DNA of 64,000 nt from Luteibacter aegosomatissinici (GCF_023078495.1 NZ_CP095742.1:2914001-2978000); one strand, 5' to 3'. Positions 44,198-54,130 are shown, numbered from the stretch's first letter. Translations and numbers: made by a program. The notes: generated by a model from the sequence alone, not told the origin.

Positions 44198-46809
44198 TCA
44201 GCCCGGCTCGGTCAAACCCAGTGCATCGTCGACCTGTTGCTCGAAGCCCGCATCCCCCGCGTCGAGCAGGTCGGACCACAGTGCGAGGCTGAGCGCGGAA
44301 CGGGGATAGGTGTGCTTTCGCCATGACCCGGGCGGAACCTCACCGTACTTCCCGGTCTTTGCCCGCTCGAACCGGTCGGCTGCGATGTAGACCAAGAGGT
44401 TGCTTGCATGCTGACCGGTGAGCCCCTGGGTTTCCTTGCGGTCGCTGGCGGCCATCACGGCAATGTAAAAGAGATAGTAGGCCTGGGCGACCGAGTACCG
44501 GGCAATGATGTCATTGAGCAGCGTCTGGAGCTTTTCCTTGCCGGAGGGCAACGGCCAGCGGCGCTCCTCACAGAGGTACTCGACGTACTGCATGCATTCG
44601 TCGGCGGCAATCATGCGTGCAAGGCCAGGGGCGACCCGTTGCCAAGCGTCCGGCCACGCGCCGACCGACCCAAGGCTTCGCGCCTCCTCGATGAAGGCGA
44701 AGGCGGCCGGCGACAGGCGCCACCACATGCTGTCGGGCGTGATGCTCCATTGCTCACCCGTTGCACTCACCGCTTCGGCAGGCGTCGGTTCACCGACCGT
44801 GACGAGCCCCGTGCGCATCGCATCAAACGACAGGTGCCGCGAGGCCCTTGTCGGGGAAAACACGGTCGTGCCCATCGGAAACGGCCTCAGCAGGAGCAGG
44901 TCAACATCGGGTGGTGCGCTCCGGACGAGCGCGATGAGGGCGATGACACCCCGGAGCGGGACAGCCTCGGGCGTGGGCACATCGCTTCGCAGCCTGGGGA
45001 AGTCGGCGAGCATCAAGGCCATCGGTGACCCCGGCACCTCGGCCGGCACGCAGGCCTTCAGGGCACGCTCGAGTGCGGAAGACACCTTGCCGCGCCACTC
45101 GTCCGTGACGCTGTCGGCACCGAGCCCATCGACAAACCCGCAAAGCCGTCGCAACGCGTCAGCCTCCGCCGGTGAGCGACACAGGAGCAAGGGGTTGAAG
45201 ATGGCGGTGACGTGGTCGGGCTCGGTGTCGAGGACGCGAAGATAGGCAGTGAGCGCTCCTGCGGCCTCGCGCCGCGCGGCCAGAGCATAGCCCAGGGCAA
45301 ACTGGGCACGGGGCCGCAAGTCCGTTGTCCCTACGAGTGCCATGATGTCGGCCATCTCGGTTGCCACCCAGGCATGCATGCGCAGCTCGTCGAGCCCTTC
45401 GGACAGTGCATCGAAAGCATGGGGCGCGGGCGCTGCAGCCCGGAGTCCGTCGACCACGCCCTTGAGGAACGTCGACGCACGGCGGATGTTGGCGACGAGA
45501 TAGCCATCAATGCCGGGGGCGGCGTCGGATGACTCCGTCTCGGCAACGGCGATTTTCGCTTCCATCCACTGGCGGCCCACCACGCGCCACTTCGCTCCCT
45601 TGAGGCGCAGACGGACGGACGCGTCAAACAGCCTGATGCGGGGAACACTGACCCGTGTTGCGGCGTCACCGAGGACGGCAGCGACGGCCGGCCAGTCGGT
45701 CGAGCCCTCCTCGTCCGGGTCTGCTACACGCGAATCGCGCTCGGCGAAGAGATACTGCATCAATGCCCGGACCGTGTTGTCGTCTGCGTGGAGCAGGACG
45801 TTGCGATGGGCAAGGAGGTCCGGCGCGTCGAGGCTGTATTCCCCGCTCGTCCAGTGTGGACCATTGAGGAAGGTCACTTCGTTCCACAACATCTCGTCTT
45901 CCGGAATCCCGGGATTGTCTTCCAGGACCGCGATGAACACCTTGCCATGGGTCGAGACCAGGGCTGCGTCGCCCGTCGCGCAGGCGGCCGCGAGCCTCGC
46001 ACGCGGCCCGGCGAGGGTGTCGTGGCCGACGGCGTCAATCGCCTTCGCCAAGGCAAGTGCCCCCTGACCATCCCCAGCCCGGATGAGCTGCCCGACCCGG
46101 AGGGTGCGGATGGTCGCAATGACCGTCTCCTCACCCGAGTCGTTGCATTCCCATTCTTCGGCGGTGGCAAAGAAGGCGGCGGCACTGGCGTGGTCACCCG
46201 CGTCACTGTGGGCCATGGCAAGCCGGCAGGCGACGCGGGCGGAGGGCACCTCGGCGAACGCCCGGGTGAGTACAGCGAGGCGCTCTGCGGTGACTCCAGG
46301 GGAAAGGAGGCTTTCTACGGCAAGGTGGAAGCGCTCGTCGGCCGGGTAGAGGTCAAGCGCCTTGGCGAGCCATGCGGCCACCGCATCCGGGTCGAGGGTC
46401 CGGCGCCTCCCGGCGTCCCTCGAAGGTGGCCAAGGCAAGCCAGGGTGGCCTGTCGGTGTCGAGAAGCGGCAGGAGCAGTGCCCAGCCCCGCGCGGTCCGC
46501 GCATCGCGGTCCGGATTATTCCACCCGCCCGACCAGACGAAATACGCCTCGGCGAGGACCGCCTCTGCAGCTGGCGTACGCAAACCAGACGCCTCGAGCA
46601 TCCCGACCGCCGCACCCGGGTTGCCGCCCCAGGCAAGGCAGGCCGCGTGGCGGACGATGGTCTCCGCATTTCTCTCTTCGAGCTCGCTGTAGGCGGCTGC
46701 CGCTTTCCCGAGTTCTTCGCCCCCCGTCCATCAGGTCGTCGGCAGCGAGCTCGCACTCCGTGCGCGCCGTTTCCGCCAGTCCAAGAAACGCCGTGTAGTA
46801 CCCAGCCAT
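44198..46809 (-). pseudogene. large hypothetical gene broken by two single-base shifts (about 870 aa)
   Basis: The start ATG at 46809 has a GGTGG site and opens MAGYYTAFLGLAETARTECE. After the stretch LMDGG the frame shifts at a six-base C run (G on the coding strand) near 46717; five bases instead of six restore EELGKAAAAYSELEERNAE. A second shift, near 46405, joins TFEGRREAP to TLDPDAVAAWLAKALD. After that one frame runs to 44198. The protein is helical and TPR-like (PSARVACRLAMAHSDAG, HASAAAFFATAEEWECN), cytosolic, of unknown function. Both breaks lie in G/C runs, so sequencing error is quite possible. It is downstream of the serine recombinase and its neighbour. Confidence 0.6.
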
Positions 46810-46928
46810 GCAGCCACCTTCGCAAGAGAGACCCCGGCTGCCGGTCGAGCACCCGCCCGCCGGCAGAACACCGAAAGCATACGCCCGCCCCCCACCCGCG
46901 TTTAGTACCTCGCTAACCAGTCAGGCCT

Positions 46929-47363
46929 TCAGGACCGCGCAAAACAATGCACGTGGCCATCCGATGGTGTGGAGAGAGGCGTCGGGCCACCTGTGGCCTC
47001 GCGCGCACAGCCGAGCGGACCGGCCACCCTGTGCAGGGCCTGCAATGCATCGGGGTGCGCCTTCGACATCCAGCGGATGAAGGCCGGGTCGTCGAGTAGC
47101 CGGCTGCATGTGCCGGCAAGGACGACGCCTTCGAGGACGGAGAGCCCCTCCGCCCCGGTCTTGCCGGTGCGGGGCGAGCGCGCGCACCACGCCTGGTTGA
47201 TGCCATGGCGGGCGAGGTGCCGGACACCCTCCGTGTCCTGGAGGAGCAAGGCGATGGCGCCAGCGAAGGCAGCAAAGTGCGCCTCTGCATCGCCGGCAAC
47301 GGCTTTGAGGACGACCGCCTCTTCCCGGCGGCGCCAGAGGCGTTCGGCCTTGTTTACCCACAT
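46929..47363 (-). CDS. hypothetical protein overlapping the serine recombinase (144 aa)
   Basis: The start ATG at 47363 lies inside the end of the recombinase gene (10-bp overlap), so translation is coupled. The longer frame start is rejected. The protein is helical with WVNKAERLWRRREEAVVLKA, FAAFAGAIALLLQDTEGVR and ARHGINQAWCARSPRTGKTG. It ends Gly/Pro-rich (REATGGPTPLSTPSDGHVHC). No domain recognised. The large TPR-like gene follows after 119 bases, so three genes form one cluster. It may modulate the recombinase. Confidence 0.65.
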   Translation of the reverse strand: MWVNKAERLWRRREEAVVLKAVAGDAEAHFAAFAGAIALLLQDTEGVRHLARHGINQAWCARSPRTGKTGAEGLSVLEGVVLAGTCSRLLDDPAFIRWMSKAHPDALQALHRVAGPLGCAREATGGPTPLSTPSDGHVHCFARS

Positions 47364-48889
47364 CGCATCGCGTCCCGCCTCGAGAGGCGTGCGAGGTCGC
47401 CGAGGATGGCAAGCGAGGGATATGTGCATCCGTCGATGAGCGGACCGTTCCTCGCACAGAAGGTCCGTGGCCAGACGGGAAACAACACACGGGGCAAGAC
47501 CAGGTAATCGCGAGGTGCCGGCTCGTCAAACCCGGTGCGGACAAAGACCACGATGTCGGTGTCTTCAACAGCCCGGTGGTTGAAGTACTGCATACGCCCA
47601 CGCCCCACCGCACGAAGGACCGAAAACGACACCGTCCACGCCCCGTCGATGCAAAGCACCCAGCCACAGCGCTCGACCTTTGAGCCCGATTCACCCAGCC
47701 ATTCGGCGACAAAGCCGGTGACCGATTGCCGCCACCTTGTAATCAGCGCACGGGCCGCAGCCACATCGGAATTGCGCGGCTGGGTGTAGCCAAGCAGGCG
47801 GTAGAGCGGGGTCAGTCCGCCGAAACGTCGTGCCACGGAGTGACTGTCCGGCAGTGTCGGGTCGGCACGGATGAGCTCGACTGACAGACGCCCTTCCCGT
47901 TCGAGGAGACGGCGCGCATTGACGACGATGTCGTCGTTTGACATGTGCTCGTTTTGCCGCCGGTGCGCCGCTTGTGCCGCATCGAACAGCTCGCGGCTGA
48001 CAATGGGCCGGATGGCGCCTTCGGCGCGTATCCAGGACGCTTCAGGCCGATGCTCGAGCGGGCCACCGAGCCGCTTGGCCTCGCGGCCGTAGACCAGGGT
48101 GCCCGTGTAGCGCTCGGAGGTGATGACCTCATGGACACGACCATAGGTCCAGGGTTTGCCGAAGGTGGTGGTGGTCCCCTTGTCGTTGAGGTCGCGGGCG
48201 ATGGCGGTAAACGTCTTTCCTGCAACCACCTGCTGGAACATCCAGCGGATGGTGCGTTGCTCCCTCACCGGTCCGGGGACCAGAACGACGCGGTCGGTTT
48301 GCGTCCCTTTCCGCTCCCCGCGTGTGAGTATCTGGCGCCTTTTGCCGGACTGGTCAATGAGCATGCGGCGCAGCCCGTAACCGGGGCTTGCGCCCTGGTG
48401 GTAACCCCGGGAGGCAAGCTGGCGATGCGCCGCCACGGTCTTGCCGGAGAGCTCGCGGCTGTATTCAGCGGCCATCGCCCTCTTGAGCCCCTTTACAATC
48501 ATCGCAAAGGGCGAGCCGTCGTTTTCAAAGAGTTCCGCGACGTAGCGAACGGTGATGCCCGCCTTCCAGCAGAGAAATTCGTAGTACGCCGATTCGTCCA
48601 CATTCTGGAACCGGCCCCACCTGGAGACATCGAGGACGAGGACCGTGCTGTACTCAAGCCTTCCGCGCGTGATGTCTTTCATCAAAGAAAGCAGACCCGG
48701 GCGGTTTTCAATGGTAAGCCCACTCTTTCCCTCGTCGCGGTACGTGCGCACCACACGCATCTGGTGGCTGTCGGCATAGGCAGAGATGGCAAGGGTCTGG
48801 TTGAGGATGGAGTATTGCTGCATGTCGGTTGACATGCGCATGTACGCCGCAGCCAGGATTGGAGATTCGGGCGTGGTGGCTCCGGACAT
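47354..48889 (-). CDS. large serine recombinase with unusual C-terminus (511 aa)
   Basis: A resolvase/invertase-fold catalytic domain (residues 10-150) with the nucleophile Ser20 in YMRMSTDMQQYS, then LVLDVSRWGRFQNVDESAYY and the helix after it. The recombinase DNA-binding domain follows (GYHQGASPGYGLRR, IRWMFQQVVAGKTFTAIARD, ITSERYTGTLVYGREA). A zinc ribbon is not visible; instead residues about 330-511 form a different region with LIRADPTLPDSHSVARRFGG and TDIVVFVRTGFDEPAPRDY. GGAGGGAGGAG precedes the ATG. It could mediate integration, excision or inversion. It heads the 44-49 kb cluster. Confidence 0.9.
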   Translation of the reverse strand: MSGATTPESPILAAAYMRMSTDMQQYSILNQTLAISAYADSHQMRVVRTYRDEGKSGLTIENRPGLLSLMKDITRGRLEYSTVLVLDVSRWGRFQNVDESAYYEFLCWKAGITVRYVAELFENDGSPFAMIVKGLKRAMAAEYSRELSGKTVAAHRQLASRGYHQGASPGYGLRRMLIDQSGKRRQILTRGERKGTQTDRVVLVPGPVREQRTIRWMFQQVVAGKTFTAIARDLNDKGTTTTFGKPWTYGRVHEVITSERYTGTLVYGREAKRLGGPLEHRPEASWIRAEGAIRPIVSRELFDAAQAAHRRQNEHMSNDDIVVNARRLLEREGRLSVELIRADPTLPDSHSVARRFGGLTPLYRLLGYTQPRNSDVAAARALITRWRQSVTGFVAEWLGESGSKVERCGWVLCIDGAWTVSFSVLRAVGRGRMQYFNHRAVEDTDIVVFVRTGFDEPAPRDYLVLPRVLFPVWPRTFCARNGPLIDGCTYPSLAILGDLARLSRRDAMRCG

Positions 48890-49063
48890 CGCTCCTCCCT
48901 CCCCTGTCCGCCAAGGTTAGGCGCACGCCCAACCGGCCACCATCGGCCGTTTGCCCTAAGTAGTTTTGCCAGCAGGAAGACCTGCCCTGATGCGGCACAA
49001 TGCCCCCTTGACCAATTCTGTGCCCGGGCTACACGTAAAGGATTCCCCGGTACAGGACATCCA

Positions 49064-49642
49064 GTGCGCATCGACTACCATCCTCCACCCTCCGCGAGTG
49101 ACGCCACCCGATACATCCATTCCGCCGGGACAGGTGGCTCGATGCTCGGGCGTATCGACCTTGCCATCCTGCACCTCGCAAGCCAGGGCGCTACGTCCCT
49201 TGTCGCATTCAACCGGAACCAGAGCTGGACGAGCGTCGCCGGACGGGTCGGCGAGCCGCAATGGACCGAACACCAACACGAGCGGGCCGCAGGCTTTTGC
49301 CTTCAATTCATGCCAAGGTTTTGCGTCGTCCCGCCTGACCAGGCTTGCTGGTACAGGCATCGTCCGCATGGTGTGGCGATGGTCGCTGACGCCCCATGTG
49401 GAATGCATATCGGCATCGCCCATGTACTGGACCGGAACAGAAGAGAATCGCTTGTTCCCCTTGTATTCGATGACGAGACTGATTCACCGCGTCTTGTGGG
49501 TGACGCCTTCACGGCTTATCGGTGCGATGAGGACATCATTGAACAGGCAGGTAGCGTCCTTTTTGCCTGCCTCGTGGTTGCGCGCCCTGTCTTCGTGACC
49601 AGTTTGTCAGACCCGCTTCGTCGCCCCATTGAGCAAATCTGA
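49064..49642 (+). CDS. hypothetical protein (192 aa)
   Basis: The GTG at 49064 has AGGA eight bases upstream. The sequence contains LGRIDLAILHLASQGATSLV, FCLQFMPRFCVVPPDQACWY and RRESLVPLVFDDETDSPRLV, without signal peptide or membrane helix. A rival minus-strand frame and another plus-strand frame overlap it, and are less protein-like. Its 3' end overlaps the convergent gene by 36 bases. Coding status is moderately supported; function unknown. Confidence 0.5.
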   Translation: MRIDYHPPPSASDATRYIHSAGTGGSMLGRIDLAILHLASQGATSLVAFNRNQSWTSVAGRVGEPQWTEHQHERAAGFCLQFMPRFCVVPPDQACWYRHRPHGVAMVADAPCGMHIGIAHVLDRNRRESLVPLVFDDETDSPRLVGDAFTAYRCDEDIIEQAGSVLFACLVVARPVFVTSLSDPLRRPIEQI

Positions 49643-50404
49643 AAGATACGCCACGTAAGCCTCCGGCGATTCGTTCGCACGACGACCAAAGACCTTGCCG
49701 CTCCTGAAGCCCTCGCCACCGTACAGGTAGTAAGACACGCGAAGCTCGAGTTCATCGGCGCCACGGACGCTGTTGTACTTGGAGGACTGATACTCAATCA
49801 ACGCCCCCCTGCTGTCACGTCTTTGCTTGCCAACGAAGTAAAAGACAACAAGGTGCCCGGTACAAGAAAGCTTCAGCAATTCCGCAAGTGTCTCCGGCTC
49901 CGGCGTGTGGGTCCTGACAACCTCGATGACGATGGAGGGCTGGGAGGGCCTGGCGGCGAATGTTCCGGCGTGGCGCCCTGCGAGGTCAGGCTGGATGTAC
50001 CGCTCCAAATCCACTCCAATGCGAGCTTCGTCAAACCAGTCATAACGAATGCCTTGCCCGACCTCGGCGAGGACCGGCCTCGTGAACCGCTCGTCCTCAC
50101 CGCCATCCCCCGCTGCGTCCTCGTTGAAGTTGTAGGTCACCACTTTCAGCCGCGTGGCGACCTTGAGCAGACCGAGCAACCAGGCTTTGCAGTTGTCATG
50201 GGAATCACGGTCCTGCTGTTCCCGCCCGCCAAGCAGCTCATCCCCACTGACGAGCCGACGGAAATGGGGCTTCGTCGCATGGTTGACGGCAATGACCGCA
50301 CAACCGTCGCGGTCGACCAGGGACCTCCTCCTCAGTTCACCGATGCGGGACGTTATGTCCTTCTCTTCGAAGGGCTCCTTCGTGACAGCATCAAAGACAG
50401 TCAT
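49607..50404 (-). CDS. hypothetical protein, distantly nuclease- or CoiA-like (265 aa)
   Basis: The ATG at 50404 has GAGGG seven bases upstream; the longer start at 50428 is rejected. The N-terminal part (EKDITSRIGELRRRSLVDRD, AVIAVNHATKPHFRRLVSG) and the later RYIQPDLAGRHAGTFAARPS with SIVIEVVRTHTPEPETLAEL recall the HFAH and RPD...IEIQ elements of CoiA and of PD-(D/E)XK nucleases. The IEVV lacks the catalytic Lys, so activity is doubtful. The C-terminus is beta-rich. It may belong to a DNA-repair or defence function. A tentative call. Confidence 0.6.
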   Translation of the reverse strand: MTVFDAVTKEPFEEKDITSRIGELRRRSLVDRDGCAVIAVNHATKPHFRRLVSGDELLGGREQQDRDSHDNCKAWLLGLLKVATRLKVVTYNFNEDAAGDGGEDERFTRPVLAEVGQGIRYDWFDEARIGVDLERYIQPDLAGRHAGTFAARPSQPSIVIEVVRTHTPEPETLAELLKLSCTGHLVVFYFVGKQRRDSRGALIEYQSSKYNSVRGADELELRVSYYLYGGEGFRSGKVFGRRANESPEAYVAYLSDLLNGATKRV

Positions 50405-50478
50405 CGGCGTCCCTCTCGGCATGGTCACAGGCCGCAGCTTCCCTCATATCAGCACTCACTCCGCCGGCCCCGGCTGCG

Positions 50479-50832
50479 TCAAGCCGAGACATCGTCATTC
50501 TGGCTGGGTTTTGCCGTCGACGTGCCCTCATCGAAGGACTTGTCGAAATGATTGAGGAACGTCTCGACCAGATGGCCATGGTAGTAGCCATAGACCTGCA
50601 CGCTGATGTTCGCTCCCTGCGGCCGGATGATATTGAACCGCAATCGCCCCTGGTCAACGACGGGCTTGAACCATGCCTTGCGAGCCCAGTCAGGTGCCTT
50701 GTGCGTGTAGTACTTTCCGTCGGCCGATTTTTCCCATGTCGTGATTCTTCCCTTGGGTTCTGCCTGCGCGATGCGCGCATCAAACTGTTCAAGGAGTGAC
50801 TTCGGTGCACTTGATTTGAAGTAGACGGCCAT
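50479..50832 (-). CDS. hypothetical protein (117 aa)
   Basis: The ATG at 50832 (MAVYFKSSAPKSLLEQFD) has AGGA nine bases upstream; the longer frame is rejected. It contains ITTWEKSADGKYYTHKAPDW and LRFNIIRPQGANISVQVYGY, then YYHGHLVETFLNHFDKSF. This looks like a small alpha/beta domain of 90 residues with a polar tail. It precedes the nuclease-like gene by 74 bases on the same strand. Unrecognised. Confidence 0.65.
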   Translation of the reverse strand: MAVYFKSSAPKSLLEQFDARIAQAEPKGRITTWEKSADGKYYTHKAPDWARKAWFKPVVDQGRLRFNIIRPQGANISVQVYGYYHGHLVETFLNHFDKSFDEGTSTAKPSQNDDVSA

Positions 50833-51067
50833 ACGTTCCATTCCTGTCGGAGAATTCCGTCCATCCCTCGGTGGAAGCAACGACCTCTCGATGGACTGAC
50901 CGGACGATAGCGCACCCGTATGCCAGTCCTTGTGCCGTTGCCGGAAATGCGTGAACGATATCGCCATCGGTCAAAAGACACGGAATGAGGCAAAGGTGTC
51001 AACGAGGGGGTGTTGTCGCCCGTCCTGTCCAAGCTTGCCACTTCGCCCGGAAGGTACATTTCCCGGC

Positions 51068-51367
51068 ATGACCCACCCTGCACTCGCCCGGGACTGTACG
51101 GCGCTCCTGTTTACCGCCATCGCCATGAATGAAGCGGCGCTCGAGCGGGACTTCGACGAGCTCCGCTTTCTCGCCCACGCCATTATCGCCGATGCGCCCC
51201 ATGTCCTCTTCGACACGCGCGTCATTCACGAAGCCGCGAGCGCCCTTATCCGCGCCCTTGGCCCGAACGGTGAGCGGCCCGCACGGGATTTCGGTCTCGC
51301 GCTCAACGCATTGACCGAGGCGGTCCACTGCGCCTGCAGCACATCTGTCCAGGTGCCGGACAGTTGA
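51068..51367 (+). CDS. small hypothetical protein (99 aa)
   Basis: It opens MTHPALARDCTALLFTAIA and is helical throughout (MNEAALERDFDELRFLAHAI, ARDFGLALNALTEAVHCACS). A GGAAGG site lies 13 bases upstream, a bit far. It shares direction with the glycosidase 129 bases downstream. No domain recognised. Confidence 0.5.
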   Translation: MTHPALARDCTALLFTAIAMNEAALERDFDELRFLAHAIIADAPHVLFDTRVIHEAASALIRALGPNGERPARDFGLALNALTEAVHCACSTSVQVPDS

Positions 51368-51496
51368 TGCCTCGCCGCTTGTCGCTTTGGTTTGTGAAGC
51401 ATCTGCAAAACCTGTGCACCACGGCACGGATGGGACCTGCCGTCTCGGCGACGATAGGCGCCCCGACCAACGGGGTACCCCACCCAAGGAACGCCC

Positions 51497-53134
51497 ATGA
51501 CCCGCATCACGCGCCGCCGCCTTACAGCGGCACTCTGTCTCGCCCTTCCCCTCCTCGGCACGGTTGCCCATGCCGACTCGGCTCCGGTCGACCCGTCGAC
51601 GCTCGACGGCAAGATTCTCGTCGGCTACCAGGGGTGGTTCCGCTGCCCCGGAGACGGGAGTCCGGACAACAACTACTCCCACTGGACAGACAACATTCCC
51701 AGTGCCGCGTCCATCAACGTGACCACCTACCCGGTGACGACCGAATGGAGTGCCGCAGGACGCTGTCCCCTGACCAAGCTCACCATCAACGGCGCTCCCG
51801 CCTACCTCTTCTCGTCGTTCGAACAGGAGACGTCCGACATCCATTTCCGGTGGATGCGCGAGTACGGCATCGACGGCGCGCTCATCCAGCGCTTTACCGG
51901 CGAGATTGAGCAACTCAAGAGGGGCAACGATGCGGTCCTGCGCCACTCGATGCACGCCGCCGAAGACAACCAGCGCACGTTCGCCATCGAGTACGACCTC
52001 TCCCATGGCGGGTATTACGATGTGGTTTCCGACGACCAGGTCATCGCAGACCTCGCCAATGACTGGAACTACCTCGTCAACACCGTGCATGTCACCGACA
52101 GCCCGGCCTACCAGCGCCATGCAGGAAAGCCGCTGGTGTCGTTGTGGGGTCTTGGCTTTGGCGCCGACGGCAGCCATGTCCCGCGCGCGGCGCTCGGTGA
52201 GCGCATCATCGGCTGGTTCAGGGACGTGGCCCACGTCGAAGTGATGGCAGGGGTGCCCAACAACTGGGAGGACCCCAACCGGGGCGCGGACCCGGACTGG
52301 GCGCGCGTGCTGGCCGAGGCGGACATCATCCAGCCCTGGCCGGTTGGCGCCTATTCGACGGTGGCCGAGGTCGACAACTGGCAGCGGACGAAGATTGTTC
52401 CCGACCTTGCGCTGACAGCCGCAAACCACCAGCTGTACATGCCTGTGGCCATCCCGGGCTCCGCTGGCCGCAATCCCACCACAAAGCTCGCCACCAATGA
52501 CGCACCCCGCGTAGGGGGACAGCTGCTCTGGGAGCAGATATACAACGCCAAGTCCGCCGGCGCACCGTTTGTGAAGATTGCCATGTTCGACGAGGTCAAC
52601 GAAGGCACGGCGCTTTTGAAGAACGCCCGGAACGCCAGCGAAGCGCCCAGCGAGACGACGTGGATTAACCAGGACGCGGATGGGTTGTCGTTGCCGACCG
52701 ACTGGTACCTGCGCGTGGTGTGGAACGCGAGCCGCATGATGAAGGGCATCGACCCGCTGACCCAGACGGTGCCCACCGACCCGGGTCCCCTCGACCCCAT
52801 GCCGGAGTGTGGCACCCTGGTGGCGAACCAGGTCATCGACAAGTCCCACCCGCTCTACTCGTGCAGCAATGGTGTCCGTGTCTCGCAGGATGCCAACGGC
52901 GACCTCGTCGTCTACCGTGGCACGACGAAGCTTTACTCGAGCGGGACGGCGGGCCACGCCATCCCGACAACCGTCATGCAGGGCGACGGCAACCTCGTCG
53001 AATACGACACCGGCGGCGTCCCCCGCTGGGCGTCCGGCACTGCCGGCCACCCGGGTGCCTGGTTCAACATCCGGAACGATGGTGTGGCCCAGATTGTCTG
53101 GCAGGGCACCGTCATCTGGCAGGCCGGCCCCTGA
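51497..53134 (+). CDS. secreted GH99/71-like glycosidase with bulb-lectin tail (545 aa)
   Basis: The ATG at 51497 has AAGGA upstream and opens a signal peptide (TRRRLTAALCLALPLLGTVA). The catalytic part begins LDGKILVGYQGWFRCPGDG, with a beta-alpha barrel layout (HFRWMREYGIDGALIQRF, VEVMAGVPNNWEDPNRGAD, FVKIAMFDEVNEGTALLKN). It resembles the GH99/GH71-like family of proteins starting VGYQGWF. Residues about 435-545 form a B-lectin (bulb-type mannose-binding) module: DANGDLVVYRGTTKLYSS, MQGDGNLVEYD and NIRNDGVAQIVWQGTVIWQ. Likely extracellular, acting on a glycan. The acidic catalytic residues are not assigned. Confidence 0.87.
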   Translation: MTRITRRRLTAALCLALPLLGTVAHADSAPVDPSTLDGKILVGYQGWFRCPGDGSPDNNYSHWTDNIPSAASINVTTYPVTTEWSAAGRCPLTKLTINGAPAYLFSSFEQETSDIHFRWMREYGIDGALIQRFTGEIEQLKRGNDAVLRHSMHAAEDNQRTFAIEYDLSHGGYYDVVSDDQVIADLANDWNYLVNTVHVTDSPAYQRHAGKPLVSLWGLGFGADGSHVPRAALGERIIGWFRDVAHVEVMAGVPNNWEDPNRGADPDWARVLAEADIIQPWPVGAYSTVAEVDNWQRTKIVPDLALTAANHQLYMPVAIPGSAGRNPTTKLATNDAPRVGGQLLWEQIYNAKSAGAPFVKIAMFDEVNEGTALLKNARNASEAPSETTWINQDADGLSLPTDWYLRVVWNASRMMKGIDPLTQTVPTDPGPLDPMPECGTLVANQVIDKSHPLYSCSNGVRVSQDANGDLVVYRGTTKLYSSGTAGHAIPTTVMQGDGNLVEYDTGGVPRWASGTAGHPGAWFNIRNDGVAQIVWQGTVIWQAGP

Positions 53135-53249
53135 TGCATCGGGTGGTGCGGCACTGACCGCACCACCTCTCCCGACAGTCTGCCTCGCGTGCCACGGCAA
53201 TCGGTCGCAGGCCGCTTGCCGGACGCGCCGTGGTCGCTACAACGGATGG

Positions 53250-53789
53250 ATGAACCCGGACGAGACCGTTGCCTATTTCCACGCCTTCGGCTGGAACGCA
53301 AAGCCCCCAGCCATCGGACCCGACAGCGACAGCCAGGCATGGTCGCTGTTTGATGCCCATGACGTCGAAGCTCCCTTCGCACCCAGGTATGGCCCCGGGG
53401 TTGGCGGCCTGTGGCGATACTGGCGAAGCACGGCCGGTGACATTGTCCAGTGCGGACTCGCAGCGGACTTTCTCTTCGACATTGCCGCGAACGGGGGACG
53501 GTATCTGCGCGCGCCGCCCTATGACGTCATCGAGGACCTGCCGACGCGGTATCTCAACCAGGCCATTGCCATCTGCACAGCGCCCGAGCCGCAGCTGCCG
53601 GACGGATGGCCAACGTGGATGGCAACGCTGGCGCGAGGCCGCCGGTGGCATGAGGTGGAAACGCAGGGTGTGAACTGGGCAGCGCGCGTTGTCGAGCGGC
53701 TTAAAGTCCGAGACATCGCAGAGGAGCACGTCCGTCTCTCGCACCAGATTGCCGAAGCGAGTACACCTCACCGACACCGTCGCCTCTAG
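53250..53789 (+). CDS. hypothetical protein (179 aa)
   Basis: I use the ATG at 53250 (MNPDETVAYFHAFGWNAKPP). The longer frame crosses the glycosidase stop and is rejected. The ribosome site is weak (GGA). The protein is helical, with WSLFDAHDVEAPFAPRYGPG, DIVQCGLAADFLFDIAANGG and VERLKVRDIAEEHVRLSHQI. It overlaps the minus-strand gene ending at 53786 by 4 bases. Unrecognised; cytosolic. Confidence 0.6.
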   Translation: MNPDETVAYFHAFGWNAKPPAIGPDSDSQAWSLFDAHDVEAPFAPRYGPGVGGLWRYWRSTAGDIVQCGLAADFLFDIAANGGRYLRAPPYDVIEDLPTRYLNQAIAICTAPEPQLPDGWPTWMATLARGRRWHEVETQGVNWAARVVERLKVRDIAEEHVRLSHQIAEASTPHRHRRL

Positions 53790-54130
53790 GCATCGACGGG
53801 CCGGGGCACGAAAGCGTCGCCCGCCGCCGATGGCTTGGTGAACATGAAATGGTCCATGTCCACGTGCGACTGCCACCCGATGGCACCGGTGGGGTTGATG
53901 TACAGATGATGCCCAATGAGCATGATGCGCACACCGCCATCCTCAAACGTCCTGAACGATTGCCCGGTCTGCGAAGGCATCCGCATTTGGTCCGCTCCAG
54001 CCGGAGCGAATTCGGCCTCCACGTCATCCAGGATGTCGCCCATGCCACTCCAGGCGGCCGCTACGGACACATAGCCTGGAGCGGAGGAAAGTCGCGAGAG
54101 GAAGACATCAATTCGTTGGTATTTCTTCAT
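53786..54130 (-). CDS. small partner of the cyclase-like gene (114 aa)
   Basis: The start ATG lies seven bases after the stop of the cyclase-like gene, so the pair is co-transcribed and likely coupled. The protein opens MKKYQRIDVFLSRLSSAPGY, has WSGMGDILDDVEAEFAPAG, and a beta hairpin with GGVRIMLIGHHLYINPTGAI. No membrane helix, Toll or nuclease motif is seen. It could be a regulator, a sensor or an effector of the upstream enzyme. Unknown. Confidence 0.65.
   Translation of the reverse strand: MKKYQRIDVFLSRLSSAPGYVSVAAAWSGMGDILDDVEAEFAPAGADQMRMPSQTGQSFRTFEDGGVRIMLIGHHLYINPTGAIGWQSHVDMDHFMFTKPSAAGDAFVPRPVDA

Noticed and set aside
50999-53200. 733-aa minus-strand frame
   Set aside because: It is a shadow of the secreted glycosidase, which has a signal peptide, ribosome site and recognisable domains.
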